A stretch of DNA of 64,000 nucleotides. Source: Ambrosia x helenae. Lineage: Eukaryota > Streptophyta > Magnoliopsida > Asterales > Asteraceae. Every line of letters begins with the position of its first letter. Position 1 is the first letter of the stretch. Below are positions 22,042-34,900 of this stretch, in pieces. The stretch spans positions 35,586,204-35,650,203 of the forward strand of contig CM061223.1 in NCBI GenBank assembly GCA_030844895.1, given 5' to 3'. Below the pieces are notes generated by a model. It saw only the letters and a list, made by a program, of their open reading frames with translations. It did not search any database and had not been told where the DNA came from. The position numbers and the translations under genes are program-made.

Positions 22042-23042
22042 TTTGGGGTCTGCAGATTGTTTGTTTTTTGGAAGACCTTTCACTCAAAAAGGTCTTCCTG
22101 ACCTCTTCTTGGTGCAGACTTGTTCCAAAGTCTTCTAAGGTCTACAAAGGTCTTCTCCACTTCTCTTCTCTTCTCCTCACCCACCACCACCACCACCACC
22201 ACCACCGTCCACCACTACCACGGTCCACCACCACGGTCCACCACCACCACCGTCCACTACCACCACGGTCCACCACCACCAACCACGGTTCACCACCACC
22301 GTCCACCACCACCACCGTCCACCACCATCCACCACCACCACCATCCACCACCACCGTCCACCACCACCCACCACCACCATCATCCACCACTACCACGGTC
22401 CACCACCACCTACCACCGTCCACCACCACCATCCACCACCGTCCACCACCACCACCACCGTCCACCAGCACCCACCACCACCAGCACCCGCCCACCACCA
22501 CTGTCCACCACTACCACGGTTCACCACCACCACCGTCCACCACCAACACCACCATCGTCCACCACCACCGTCCATCACCACCGTCCACCACCACCATCCA
22601 CCACCACCGTCTACCACCACCATGGTCCACCACCACCACCGTCCACCACCACCGTCCACTAGCACCCACCACCAGCACCCACCACTACCACCACCCACCC
22701 ACCACCACCGTCCACCACCACCGTCCACCACCACCGTCCACCACCACCATCCACCACCACCGTCCACCACCACCACCGTCCACCACCACCACCATCATCC
22801 ACCACCACCACCGTCCACCACCACAATCGTCCACCACCACCACTGTCTACCACCAGACTGCTGTAAAAAATCAGTTTATTTAAAATTCAGTTTATTTCAG
22901 CAGCCTGCAGACATTAACAAACAAACAGTCTTCTTCTTGCAGACTGCAGACCTTTGGTCCACCTCTTCTCCTGCAGATGTCTGCAGATGTGGTTCGCAGA
23001 CTGCAGACCTTTTCCTGCAGGAAAAAAACAAACAGCACCTTA
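22042..23042. mobile_element. Element with CTGCAGAC motifs and a CCACCG-rich core
   Basis: The left edge (GGTCTGCAGATTGTTTGTTTTTT) and the right edge (GAAAAAAACAAACAGCACC) are imperfect inverted copies, and CTGCAGAC/GTCTGCAG motifs are clustered at both sides. Between them is a ~680-bp array of CCACCACCGTCCA-type repeats. Ends are approximate and no target duplication is clear. I read it as a non-autonomous DNA element with an expanded internal minisatellite. Confidence 0.4.
22180..22856. repeat. CCACCACCGT/CCACCATC low-complexity array
   Basis: Almost pure CCACCA and CCACCG(T) units. Long open frames on both strands (His/Thr/Pro-rich on plus, Gly/Trp/Val-rich on minus) are a consequence of the repeat and are not genes. 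Confidence 0.95.
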
Positions 23043-23713
23043 GTAATAGTGTACATGAATAGCCTCAAAAGAGTAAAACATGAAAAGGGGAAAAGATATA
23101 CTCACAGTTTTGCTAAGCGCGATAAATCCAAACAGAACTCGTCACAAAATAAACTTGGGAATTCTGAAGAATTCAACCTATACGTATAAGAATATTATTG
23201 AGGGAAAAATGACTTAAAGGTCTAAGGCATCTAGAATCAAAGGCATTAGGGTTTGCTAAGTTGATTTGGGGAATTTGAGTTTTTACGATAAATCGAATTA
23301 ATATAATTATAAAACTTGTATTTCAAAATAATATGACAAAGTTTATAAATGTGGATAGGTAATATAATTATTACCAATTGAATATTTAGTTAAAGTAGTT
23401 ACAATTAATTTGGACAAAATAATTAAATTAATAATTCAGATTTTAAGTATAATGAATTAATAAATGATTTACTGTTACATCTAAAATCACGTACCAGATA
23501 CTTGAATGTGAAATTATGTACTTGTTTTTTTAAAATTAAGAAAACTATAGCACTAGGCTACTCAAATTAAAGAGAACAAAACGCTCGTTAATACGGTGTA
23601 ATTTTTTTTTAAAAATATTATCGTATGAAAAAGTTATAGCCGTTTAAAAATCATAGGGGAATGGGTTTAGAGGAAATTGACGAAAATACCCTTTTGTTTC
23701 TTTGTATAACTAA
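23043..23713. other. AT-rich interval, nothing recognised
   Basis: No ORF, repeat or element end could be supported. Confidence 0.4.
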
Positions 23714-23827
23714 TAGTGTGTTTGGTTGGTTAAAGGAATGTAATCACCCATTCCATAAGGCATTTCATTCCTTCAAAACTATTCAATCCACCCCATGTTT
23801 TTTTTTCATTCAATCCCTCATTCACCC

Positions 23828-24466
23828 TTTACAAACAACACCACAACCCACCACCACCACCTACCACCATCGTCACCACCCACCACCGTTGTCGCCATCA
23901 GCCATCACCGTCGCCCACCACCCACCACCGTCGTCACCACCTACCATCGTCCTGTCACCGCCACCCACTACCTTCCCCCACCAATCATCGGCACCAACCC
24001 ACCACCACCGCCATCCAACACCACCCACCACCCACCGCTGCCCACCACCGTCACCCACCCACCGCCGCCTCTACCACCTGCCACCGTCACTCACCACAAT
24101 TTCCTTTACCCACCACTACTGCCACCACCTAGCACCACCGCCACCTCCACCCACCACCGCCACTACTCACCATCGTTACCCACCCACCAGCACCGCCATC
24201 CACCTCTACCTCTACCTCTACCTCCACCCATCACCACCGTTGCCGCCACCCACCACCGCCGTCGCCACCACCTACTTTTCCGTCGCCACCCACCGCTACA
24301 CACCACCACCTACCATCACCACCACCACCCACCACTGCCACTAATCGCCATCGTTTCCCAACCACCGTCACGACCATCCACCTTCACCTTCCACCGTCGC
24401 CACTACCGCCGCCGCCACCCACCACCGCCGCTACATCCACATATCACCACCCACCATCGCCGCCAC
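23828..24466. repeat. CCACCACCG(CC) low-complexity array
   Basis: Imperfect CCACC(A/G) units, more diverged than the array at 22180. The array resumes for a few units after the inserted hAT element (25271-25290). The Pro/His/Thr-rich open frames here are not genes. Confidence 0.93.
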
Positions 24467-25270
24467 TAGGGCTGCAAACGAACCGAACGAACACGAACAA
24501 GGCCTTGTTCGTGTTCGTTTGTTAAGAATATTATGTGTTCATGAACAGTTCATGAACACTTACCGAACAAGATTTTCTGTTCGTGTTCGTTTGTTAAGAA
24601 AATACTCATGTTCGTGTTTGTTTGTGTTCGTTTGTTAATTTTGTTCATGAACGTACACGAACACAAACGGACATTAATAAACACAAACAAGTGTTCATGA
24701 ACACAAATGAACAAAAAGAAGTGTTCATGAACGGAAACAAACACAAACACAAACTGACATATATTAACGTTTGAATAACATCGAATTAACATACATTAAG
24801 ACATTAGCTAGATTCACCCAAAATATAACCTAATTGTCCAAACATACGTAATACTGGAGAAGGACGTTGGAGGCGGATGGCACAGGGCGTTGGAGGTGGA
24901 GGGCATCAACGCTGGAACGTGGAAACATACAATGAGTTTGGATACAAAAAGTAGGTTTATTAATCTCATAGTAGTTATATATTTACCTCATAATATTATT
25001 TATTGGGTAAAATAAATAAAAATAAAAGAATATAAAAAAAGTACAAAAATTAAAAACCTTAATAAACTATCGAACATAAACGAACACGTTACCGAACGTT
25101 CACGAACATAAACGAATGAACGCGACCTTTGTTCATGTTCGTTCGTTTAACCAAATGAACGGAATTTTTTGTTCGTGTTCGTTCATTTATTAAACAAACG
25201 AACACAAATGAACTTCCCGCCGAACGGTTCATGAACTGTTCGCTGAAAGTTCAGTTCGTTTGCAGCCCTA
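24467..25270. mobile_element. hAT MITE, 804 bp, perfect 8-bp TSD GCCGCCAC
   Basis: The ends TAGGGCTGCAAACGAACCGAA and CAGTTCGTTTGCAGCCCTA are inverted repeats. GCCGCCAC flanks both sides exactly (24459-24466 and 25271-25278), and 8 bp is the hAT signature. Subterminal regions are filled with GTTCGTGTTCGTTT and its reverse in many copies, giving strong potential to fold back. No transposase is present. It sits within the microsatellite core of a larger MITE. Confidence 0.93.
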
Positions 25271-25639
25271 GCCGCCACTGACCACCACCATTAACCATCA
25301 ATTTTATTTCTTCGTCCTTGCATGCCTATCCAACAACACAAACTAATGTTTTGTTTCATTCCCACATGGCAACCAAACAAGACATGAAATTATAATGATC
25401 CATTTTATTACCTCGTCCATTCCATTCCATCATCCATTCCATTACTCCATACCAAACAGACCCTAGTTATATAATCAAAATTGATCACGTGCTTTTTTAG
25501 TCAAAATCTTCAAATGAAAGATGGAGATGCCTTCGCACACTTCGCACCTTTTGATTACTTTTCACAATAACCGCCCCCATCTTATATAATATTTCCAAGG
25601 AAATTTCGACAAGTAGTACAAATGTGCTAAAAGAATGCA

Positions 25640-26020
25640 TTACTCCTTAAGACCAGGTGTAATGACTCGCGAATTGGGTGTTAAAGGCCAGATTTGGTGC
25701 TCCTTTCACCCAAGCACACCGCCCCCCTCCTTGTTAAAGGGGCGTGAACAAGGGCTACGCGAAAATTTTCGCGTGAACAAGGGCTGAGCGAATTTTGGAT
25801 GGGCCAATCAGATGTATCCACTTCATTTTTATTATTTTTCTTTTTTTTTAATTCAAATTTAATATCATTATATATTCACCCCCTTTCACCCACCATTACA
25901 TCCCTTGCCCATTTCAAGCCTCTTTCACCCACCAAGTGGCCCCACATTGCCAACTGTCAAAAATGTTCCTTTCACCGACCAAATTTTACCCATCATTACA
26001 ATATTCTAACTGGCGATGGT
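25640..26020. mobile_element. Possible Tourist-like MITE
   Basis: GGTGTAATGA near 25657 and CATCATTACAATA near 25990 could be short inverted ends, with mirrored TTTCACCCA motifs inside. The match is short and no target duplication is seen. Confidence 0.25.
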
Positions 26021-26171
26021 TTTAGTCCGTAGTGAACAAAAAGTGTAGGTTTAGAAGGTGTGCATTAGCAGTTCTAAAAAAATAATATTCAGGATGCCCA
26101 TGAATAGTACACCCTTCGTCTTGAAAACATGTTAAATATAACTGGTTTGATAAAGTTAACAATGGCTTATG

Positions 26172-26282
26172 TGGTGCAGTTGGTCAGGCTGTTGTTGTGC
26201 TTGGGTTGTTGGTCCTGTTCAAATCCCTGTTAGCTCCGTTTTGTTGCATTTTTTTATTTTTTTTAGTCTGTTTAAAAAAAAA
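26172..26282 (+). mobile_element. tRNA-like SINE remnant
   Basis: TGGTGCAGTTGG (26172-26183) resembles box A and GTTCAAATCC (26217-26226) matches box B, 34 bp apart as in a tRNA. About 50 bp of T- and A-rich sequence follows, ending in an A-run at 26273-26282. No exact target duplication was found. Confidence 0.45.
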
Positions 26283-26936
26283 ACATGTGGTTTGACAGGT
26301 GGTGTGCTGTTAGTCATACTACGTAGTATGTTTGGTTACTCACAATTCCACTTATTCTTTTTGCCCCTTATAAACCGTTTCTTTCAAAGTTGAAATTTTT
26401 GTTGTTGCCCGTTTCGTTCTTCCCAGCAGCAAAACCTGCGACCGTCGAAGGTATAAGTTACAAGTATTGCACTATTGTGTAAGGATTATGGGCTGCATAT
26501 CTGTTTTTCTGCATGTTTTCATCTTTTTTGCAAATGTCACGGTTTATGTATTCCTGTTTTGAAACAACATGAGGTTGAAGATTTGTTTGTTTGGGTTTAT
26601 TTCCAGTAATGATGTGCATTAAAAATGTCTGTTTCTTTGGGTTGTTTTCCAACAAACGAGCATCATTAAAAAAAATCTGGCCTTTTTTGAGTCCTTAAAA
26701 AATGATATTCATATAAAAAGCTACTCTGTTTTGTGTTTTGAAAGAGTAGTTATTGTTGTTATTGAGTAAAAAACTTTGCTGAGAAAACTGGTTAAGTTGG
26801 GTCTCTTAAGTCTTAACTAAAGAAATCTGTTTTTTAAGATGGAATCAGGCACCTTTACTTGATAAGTATTAGGCGTTAGTTGATTTTTGTGTTAGTTCAT
26901 AATAGGTTTTAGTTGATAATAGCCGTTAGTTGATAA

Positions 26937-27515
26937 CATAGTCACAGGATTCGCTAATCTACCTGCGTACCGCGAATCCAATCGTGCGTACCGGAATCGG
27001 GTACATTCGCCTACCGTTCGCATAGGATTCGCGATCCGATTCGTAAAATTGAGCGTACCCAATTGTGTAGAATTTCGAACCAAATATCACAGATTCGCGT
27101 ACCGGATTGTCGAATTCGCTGTCTAGATTCAATACGATTCGCGAATCGGAATTAAATGCTTCGAAATCTGCAACAATTATGGTGACTATTCGCTTACCAT
27201 AGCTAGATGAAAAGTCTATTGTTTCCTTATAATTATGAACTTGGTTAGTTTGTTTATGTTTTTGAACTTATAATTTATGAACTTTGTTTTGGATTATGAT
27301 TTTGAAATGTTTATTGGAGTTATTTGGAAAAAAAATATATATTGTATAATATTTAGATACGATACGGCGTACCAACTTATAGGGTACACCGTACCGCGTA
27401 CCGAATTGGCGAACCGAATGAACCTACCCCCCTCGTACCGAATTTTAGAAATGCGCGAACCGCGTACCCGATTTCGTACCACGAACCGGAGTGTACCGCG
27501 ATTCATGTGACTATG
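26937..27515. mobile_element. hAT MITE, 579 bp, perfect 8-bp TSD GTTGATAA
   Basis: CATAGTCACAGGATTCGC and GCGATTCATGTGACTATG form inverted ends of about 18 bp with two mismatches. GTTGATAA is present exactly at 26929-26936 and 27516-27523. The interior is full of mirrored 'gcgtaccg', 'gattcgcg' and 'gtaccgcg' motifs and is non-coding. The target is itself a TTAGTTGATAATAGGCG direct repeat. Confidence 0.9.
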
Positions 27516-27523
27516 GTTGATAA

Positions 27524-30419
27524 TACGCGTTAGTTGATTTAGGCGTTAGTTGATAATAGGCGTTTGTTGATTTAGGCGTTAGTTGATAATAATAATAATC
27601 TAGAGCTTGAATATATACTTTATTTGATGAACAAAAATCCATTACAGTTGTTAATTTAAGTATCTTCAAGTCTTCAACATACATAAACTGCATCATGTGA
27701 CAATGATATGGCGTGATTTTGAAAAGTAAGTTTTGTTAAATAAGATAAGTGCTATTAAACATCGATAATGTGTAATAAACATGACTAAAAGATATCAATA
27801 ATCTAAGTTTAAGCATAGACAAAATACAATGTATAAACACGATAAGAAATATTTGTATTTCTTAGTGTTGCATATTTTTTTACTTTCTGATCATAGTAGA
27901 ATATACATTAAAAATACAACCAACATATTAAGAGGTTTTTAACCAACATGTTAGGAGTGCTTTGTTTTTTTATTCAAGATCCATTAACTGTGTTCTTTTA
28001 TGTTACTGATTGTCATGCACAGTCGCGCGCTGCGCGTCGTTCAACTGCGTTGTCGGCAAATTCTCCAAAGCGTAAAATAATTACCAAGTAGCATAGACAT
28101 TAAAATGATAATTAAAATGTACAAATAGCATTATGTGCATCATAGTCAGCAGCTGTTGATACATTATAAGCTGTATTTAATTAAATATGAATTTGAGAAC
28201 AAAGTTTTGTTCAATTTATGGGAAAACAGTAAACAAAATTTAGGTTGTTACATAACTAAATTCAATAGTAGAAGGCAAGCTCCAATCATTTAGAGCAAAG
28301 TGATGGAGAGACTGAGAGAGGTTCCAACTAGGCAGTGTATTAACTAAGATAGATATTCAATTAGGCACTTATATGCTTATGCTACTTAAATTGACAGCAA
28401 CCCAACACACCCTGCCTGAACAACTGTGTAAATGCTGTTACATTAACAGCGGGCCAGAAGGATATTTAAGTACTATGCCCCAAGACGTTTCAATGTTTAG
28501 GCAGAGTATAAAGTAAGACAGGTATTCGATTAAACGCTTATATGCTTATGCTTTTGGTGAATTTTTTTTTATGCTAGAGGTAGACAGTTTAGTCGTGTAA
28601 TGGGCAATTTAGTCTTTTAAAGAAAGTGTTGCAGGTTTAGTATTTGAGGCGTTTTCTCAAAAACGTTAGTATTTTGGTCGATTTATGTTGAGGCGAACAA
28701 AAACCTGAGTCTCGCTGTTTAAAAACAGCCGTTTATTTTAGGTTTTCCGAATAAATATATGGTTTGGTTGGTCTGCTTTAGGGAACAATGGGTTATATTT
28801 TCTGTGTCTTTAGTTATATGGTTTGGTTGGTCTGCTTTAGGGAACAATGGGTTATATTTTCTGCGTCTTTAGTTATATACCTGATGCGTGCAGTTCAGTT
28901 GCTTTGCACTTCTACGCGCATATCGTTTCTTTTTTTTCCCTTACGTGGCGACATCCATGCTACGATACAAGTTTTCAAAAAAAAAAAAAAAAAAAAAAAA
29001 ACGGGTCCTGGTACCTACTCATAAACCTAAAGTCGCTATGCGCATAGTGTTTAGATTACAAACCGGGTCAGACTGTTCTGTTAAAACTGTCCAGGTCTAG
29101 CATATAATACTTCAGCTATTTTTTGCTTTGAGTTCCTCTTGCTACTTAGTACCTTAATACTTTCTGATATTAATATCCAGTGTAGTGTTGTTTTTCTATT
29201 TTTTTTAGTTGTTTTTATTGTATGGTAAACAATTTAGTCGTGTAATGGACAATTTAGTCGTTTAAAGAAAGCATTGCAAGTATAGTATTTGAGGAGTTTT
29301 CACAAAACCGTTTAAGGTATTGTATTTTGTTCATACACACCTTTTTTCTATGTTTAGGTGTTTTCGCCTTCGCTTACATAGAAACGTATTTTTATGTTCA
29401 GTTGTTTTCGCGACAACCAGCAGCGCTGCAGCCTGCGACCAGCTGCGGCATTAACTGCTGTTTATTCATTTTAGCTGCAGTATACGCATCCTTTGAATGC
29501 TATTTATTTATGCTTTCAGACCAGGTTTAGTTGCATCAGGAAATCGATTCTGTCAATTAGAACAAGAGTCAGTAAAACACGATTCCTTCAATGAGAGTAC
29601 CAGACGCTTTGTTTTCACTGTCTTTTACTGTGTTGCTGCTGTGTTTAGGCGTTTTATTCTGAAATCAACATTAACTGATAGATGCTAAGGGTGCACAAAT
29701 GGGTCATAGTCATTCGCCATTGTGTCGCCTAGGCGCTTTACATTTTATGCATGAAGAATATATGTTAAATATGTCACTAAGAAACATAACTGTCAAACAA
29801 ACTTTGTAACAATCATGCAATCAATACAGATTTTTTAGCACTAATGCAAGTTTTAGATTACCAAAATGCCCAAAAATACTATGCACCTCGGCGTTTGCCA
29901 ACCTTGGCTAAACGCTTAATCAGGTCTAAACGCCTATGTATGTACACACTTACACAAAACAAATGGCAGGGCAATCTTTTTTAAAGACTAACCCAAGGCA
30001 ATGTGTGCGTGGCTAAAAAAAAATGAAATTCGGAAATGAAAATATACAATTACACTATACGATCTAGAGTGATAGAAAAAAAGATTACAATAAAGATTAA
30101 AATATTGATATTAGAGTAGAGAATTGAAAAAAAGGGGAAAGAGATCTCAAAGATCTTTTTCCTAAAATTCCCGTTTGGTCAATTTATATCATAATCATAC
30201 CTTCCCCTCAATGATTAATCGGTTTAGATTTGTCATTTAACCCATGTTGTAGGACACGATTAATTGTCGCCCAAAAAGGCAAACATTACAGTTTGCGCCA
30301 TCTTCATCCTGTTTCGTTTAAAAAATTATAAAAATTGCCTACTGATTATGTCTTTTACAAATAGGGCTTTGGAATTCAAGCCATGGCAAAGGATGACAAT
30401 CGAAGCGTTGTAGAGCCAA
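27524..30419. other. Non-coding interval with small duplications
   Basis: No gene. A 59-bp tandem duplication starts at 28757 and 28816 (ATATGGTTTGGTTGGTCTGC…), two copies with one visible difference. A longer dispersed repeat (tagtcgtgtaatggRcaatttagtc… to …tttgaggMgttttc) occurs near 28590 and 29236. An A-run of about 23 lies at 28978-29000. The rest is unremarkable AT-rich DNA. Confidence 0.5.
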
Positions 30420-30424
30420 AATTA

Positions 30425-30462
30425 TGTTAGACATAATTCTTATTTCCCTCAATTATCCTAAG

Positions 30463-30494
<32 letters not shown>

Positions 30495-30697
30495 TAGTGT
30501 GACATATTAGTTATCCTAAGTTGAATAGGTATGTTGGTTATTAACTAACCATTGTGTCGGTTAGAGTCATAGGGGACACACCCCTTCATTTGTATAAATA
30601 CCAAACATATTGTATCATTTTAATTATGTATTGATTCTTAAAGATTATCTTATTCTCTCTCAAACCCAAACCCTCTCATCGATCCTGCATACCTACA
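30425..30697 (+). repeat. Copia 5' LTR
   Basis: Begins TGTTAGACATAATTC and ends CCTACA. It carries a (TA)13 tract and a TATAAATA promoter-like motif near 30593. Confidence 0.97.
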
Positions 30698-31924
30698 TTT
30701 GGCATCAGAGCGGTTATTCAGATTGTTCTATCCGATCATATAATCATTCAGCGAAGAAGACGAATCATATCAATACTCTGTTTTCATTCGAAAGAAAGAA
30801 CAGAAGGCATCAACGTTCAAGATCATCGGAACAATCATTTAAAGCCAACAAGGATTCGTAGAAGATCAATACATCAACCCTATAACCGTTCAAGGAAGAA
30901 GACGACCGAAAAACAAGTTTCCGGCCAAACCAGAAATTCCGGCGACCTACCGGTTACGCAGAAAATTCATTTTAACGCGATAAAACGGTTATATTTTTCC
31001 CTGCCCTCGTTTATTATCGATTTCGAATACATATACACTGATCCGAATCAAGAAAGACGAACCAGAAAGTGATACTCTGTTTTGTGTTGTTCGAACAGAT
31101 TTTCCCGCCAAAATTTTTTATCAAAAGAAACAAGTTTTAATACTCGAACGTTATTTCCGAACATTCGTACATACCAACAGAGTCATATTTCTACAAAAAC
31201 AATTGCTTAAAAACATACTAAGGATCAACTTTATTATCGGGTTTAAAGAACCGGGTTTTTATTTTTTCTAAAATTTTTTTTCGTATTCGATCGTACCTTT
31301 GGATTGGAATCCAAAATATCAGTGTTTGTGGAACATAGATTGAAGTTCCATTGTTGTTTGATCAATATAAGATCAAAAACAGAAAGTTTTTTCCGGGGCA
31401 GTAGGGTTCGTAAAGAACAAGAAGAAGGAAGTTTGACTTTTAAAAGTCAAACAGAATTATAATATTATTATTTGAGGGTATTTTATTGTGAAGGGTATTA
31501 TATCAGTGTTTGTTTGTTGGAATTTATCACTGATTAAACAAAAAAAGAAAAGAAAAGGATTGAAGCATAGTAGAAAAACAAGTGATTTGTTTTAGAAGGG
31601 TGTTTAGGATTGACAAAGGGTGTTGTTAAAGGACACTAATCAATCATCGTTGGAGGATTATCAAGTCATAGGATTGACTTTAGAATTGGGAACATTAGTG
31701 GTATAAAGAAATATTATAGCAAGGATCTTGATATTTTGTTGTGGGCCCGACAAAGCATCAAACTTTGTTAAACAAGAATATTTTCTTCAGACATATCATA
31801 GTCGTGTTTGACAAAGCTAGTCAAACAAAGTTCCATAGAAGTGTGGGATAGTCCATATTAGATTTGGACAATAGGGAAGAAGAAGAACAAAAGTCCGCAG
31901 AAGCAGACGCCCATTAAACCCACA

Positions 31925-34900
31925 ATGTCGAAAGAGACAGCGTCAAAGGAGACAGTCACGAAGGAGACTCTCACTTTCAACCTCCAGACACCGATGTTGA
32001 CATCTACAAATTACACGATTTGGGCTGTACGTGTTAAAGCAATATTGAGTGCAAATGGTCTTTGGGAAGTAGTGGAACCCACAGAAGGCACGTCGACGGT
32101 AGATGTAAAGAAGGATAGGACAGCGATTGCCTATCTCTTTCAGGCAATTCCAGAGGATATGGTGATGCAGGTGGCGTCACATCCTACAGCGAGAGAAATC
32201 TGGGAAGCATTAAAGATAAGATTTATTGGAATTGACCGAGTCCATAAAGCAAGACTTCAATCATTACGCACAGAATTTGAGATGATAACAATGAGAGAGA
32301 CAGAAACCACAGACCAGTTTGCTGGTAGGTTAAGTGCGATTAGTACAAAGTCAAAAACCCTAGGAACGACAATTGAAGAGTCGATGTTGGTACGAAAATT
32401 GCTGGACTCCGTACCAGAGAGGTTCCTACAGATTATTGCATCCATAGAGCAATATTCAGATATAGATACCATGACGTTAGATGAAGCGCTTGGTAGACTT
32501 AAAGCTTATGAGGAACGCCTTAAGTCAAGAGATGAGAAGAAATTTGGACCATCAGGTCAAGAGAAGCTGTTATTTACAAGGCAAGATAGAAGGCCTTACA
32601 GCAACAATAGGAACTACAATCAGAATCGAGGTAGACAGAACTTTAGGAAGTTCAATAGAAGTCAAAGAAATGAGAGGAAGAACTTTGACAGAAATGGCCA
32701 TCAAGATCAGAGAAGTGATCAAAATCCCACTAAGAAACGTCATGACGACAGTAGTTATAAGCCCAAGAGAGATGGCAGCAGTGTAAGATGCTACAACTGC
32801 AATGAATTAGGACACATAGCTCCCAGATGTCCTAAACCTCGAAGTAAGCAAGAAGAATCTCACCTAGTAATGGAAGAAGAGGATCCCACATTACTTATGG
32901 CAGTTGGTGAAGAAAGTAGTGTAGTTCTAGAAGAAAAGAAAGTCACACCAGAACGTTATCACAGTGAAGATAATGGAAATGAGATATGGTATTTGGACAA
33001 TGGAGCAAGCAATCATATGACAGGAAGACGCTCCTATTTCACAGAGTTAGATGAAAAGATAGCAGGAAGTGTAAAGTTTGGAGATGGATCATGTGTCAAC
33101 ATCAAAGGTAAAGGCTCAATATTATTGGAATGCAACAATGGAGAACAAAGACTAGTTACAGAAGTCTACTACATTCCAACACTCCAAAGCAACATCCTAA
33201 GTCTCGGGCAAGTTACAGAAAATGGATGTAAAGTGATTATGGAGAATGATTATCTATGGATTTATGACGCCTACAACAACCTATTGATGAAAGTCCCAAG
33301 AGCTAAGAATAGACTCTATAAAGTAAGGCTCAGAATAACAAGTCCGATTTGTTTACAAGCCAGAATAGTATCACCTGAATGGTTATGGCATGCACGTATG
33401 GGACATGTGAATTTTGATTCACTAAGACAGTTAAGCGTTAAAGGAATGGCACGTGGAATACCAAAGATTAAGCACCCATCTCAAGTATGTGATGCATGTA
33501 TTACGGGAAAACAAAGCAGACTTCCGTTTCCCTCTCAGGCAAGTTTTAGAGCAACGAGACCTCTCGAGCTCGTACATCCAGATTTATGTGGACCAATCAC
33601 ACCCACATCATTAGCAGGCAACAACTATTTCTTCCTGATAGTTGACGATTATTCAAGATACATGTGGATCTACATGCTTAAGTCAAAAGATCAAGTTTAT
33701 GAGAATTTCAAGAAATTCCTAAGTGAAGCTCAGACAGAGACGAGTCAAAAGCTCAAGAGATTAAGAACGGATCGTGGAGGAGAATTTACTTCTAAAGCAC
33801 TTACCACATATTGTGAGGACAGAGGAATCCTCAGACAGCTTACAGCACCTTACACACCTCAGCAAAATGGTGTAGTAGAAAGGAAAAACCGTTCAGTAAT
33901 GAGTATGACAAGAAGCATGTTAAAGGCTATGAACGTACCACAGAACTTATGGGCAGAAGCAACAAGACAGGCGATTTACATACTAAATCGGTTACCTACT
34001 AAAGCAGTACAGGGAATGACACCCTACGAAGCAGTGAATGGAAAGGCACCCAATATCAAGCACATTAGAGTATTTGGATGCATAGCATATGCAAAGGTAA
34101 CGACGCCCTTTTTTTGAAGAAGTTAGAAGATAGAAGCAAGAAAATGGTACATCTAGGAAACGAGAATGGTTCCAAAGCCTACAGATTATTTGATCCCATA
34201 GAAGAGAAGATACATATCAGTAGAAATGTCCAATTCATAGAGAATGAACCATGGAATTGGGACAACTACTTGAAAGAAGGAAGCGAAGATGAACCATCTT
34301 GGACAAGATTTGAGATACATGGAGATTCAGAGAATGAAGCTGTACAAGAAGAGAATGACGACGACAGTGAAGATCAAGAGAGTGATAATGAATTCTTCAG
34401 CAGTCCAATTACAGCTACAAGAACTCCAATAACGGTACAAGAGACACCGACAAGTGATCCAGCAGTTGAGACAAGTACTCAAGAGTTAGAAGACTCACCA
34501 GGCTCTTTAAATAGACCAGTTCGAGCCCTTAGATCACTTAATGACATCTATGCAGCCACACAACCTCTTAGACCAGAAGATTATGAACATCTTTATCTAG
34601 CATATGATGAAGAACCTGCAAACTATAAAGAAGCAGCAGATTACCCACAATGGATAGAAGCAATGGAAAGCGAGTTAGATTCCATAGAGAAGAATGACAC
34701 TTGGACACTGACTACGCTCCCCTCAAGTCAGAAACCAATAGGTCTAAAATGGGTATTTAAGGTCAAGAGAGACGCAAGTGGACAGATCACCAAGCATAAG
34801 GCCAGATTAGTAGCAAAAGGATACGTACAACAAGAAGGTATAGACTACAATGAAGTATTTGCACCAGTTGCAAGAATGGAAACAATCAGGCTACTACTAG

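Larger units (their letters stand above)
23714..25465. mobile_element. MITE-like element with TGTTTGGT ends and CCACCG core
   Basis: TAGTGTGTTTGGT (from 23714) and ACCAAACAGACCCTA (to 25465) are inverted ends of the common plant 'GTGTTTGG' class, continued by mirrored ATTCCATTCC-like sequence. The interior is a CCACCG-type microsatellite interrupted by an 804-bp hAT element. Without that insertion the element is about 0.95 kb. No clean target duplication is visible. Confidence 0.55.

Noticed and set aside
22068..23062. Long open frames on both strands (His/Thr/Pro-rich, Gly/Trp-rich)
   Set aside because: They are translations of the CCACCA/CCACCG array in every frame; no domain, start context or splice structure.
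23661..24469. Open frames of over 220 codons, Pro/His/Thr-rich
   Set aside because: Same cause: an imperfect CCACCG microsatellite inside a MITE.
28021..28060. GC-rich cgcgcgctgcgcg palindrome as a Helitron terminus
   Set aside because: No CTRR at the right distance on either strand.
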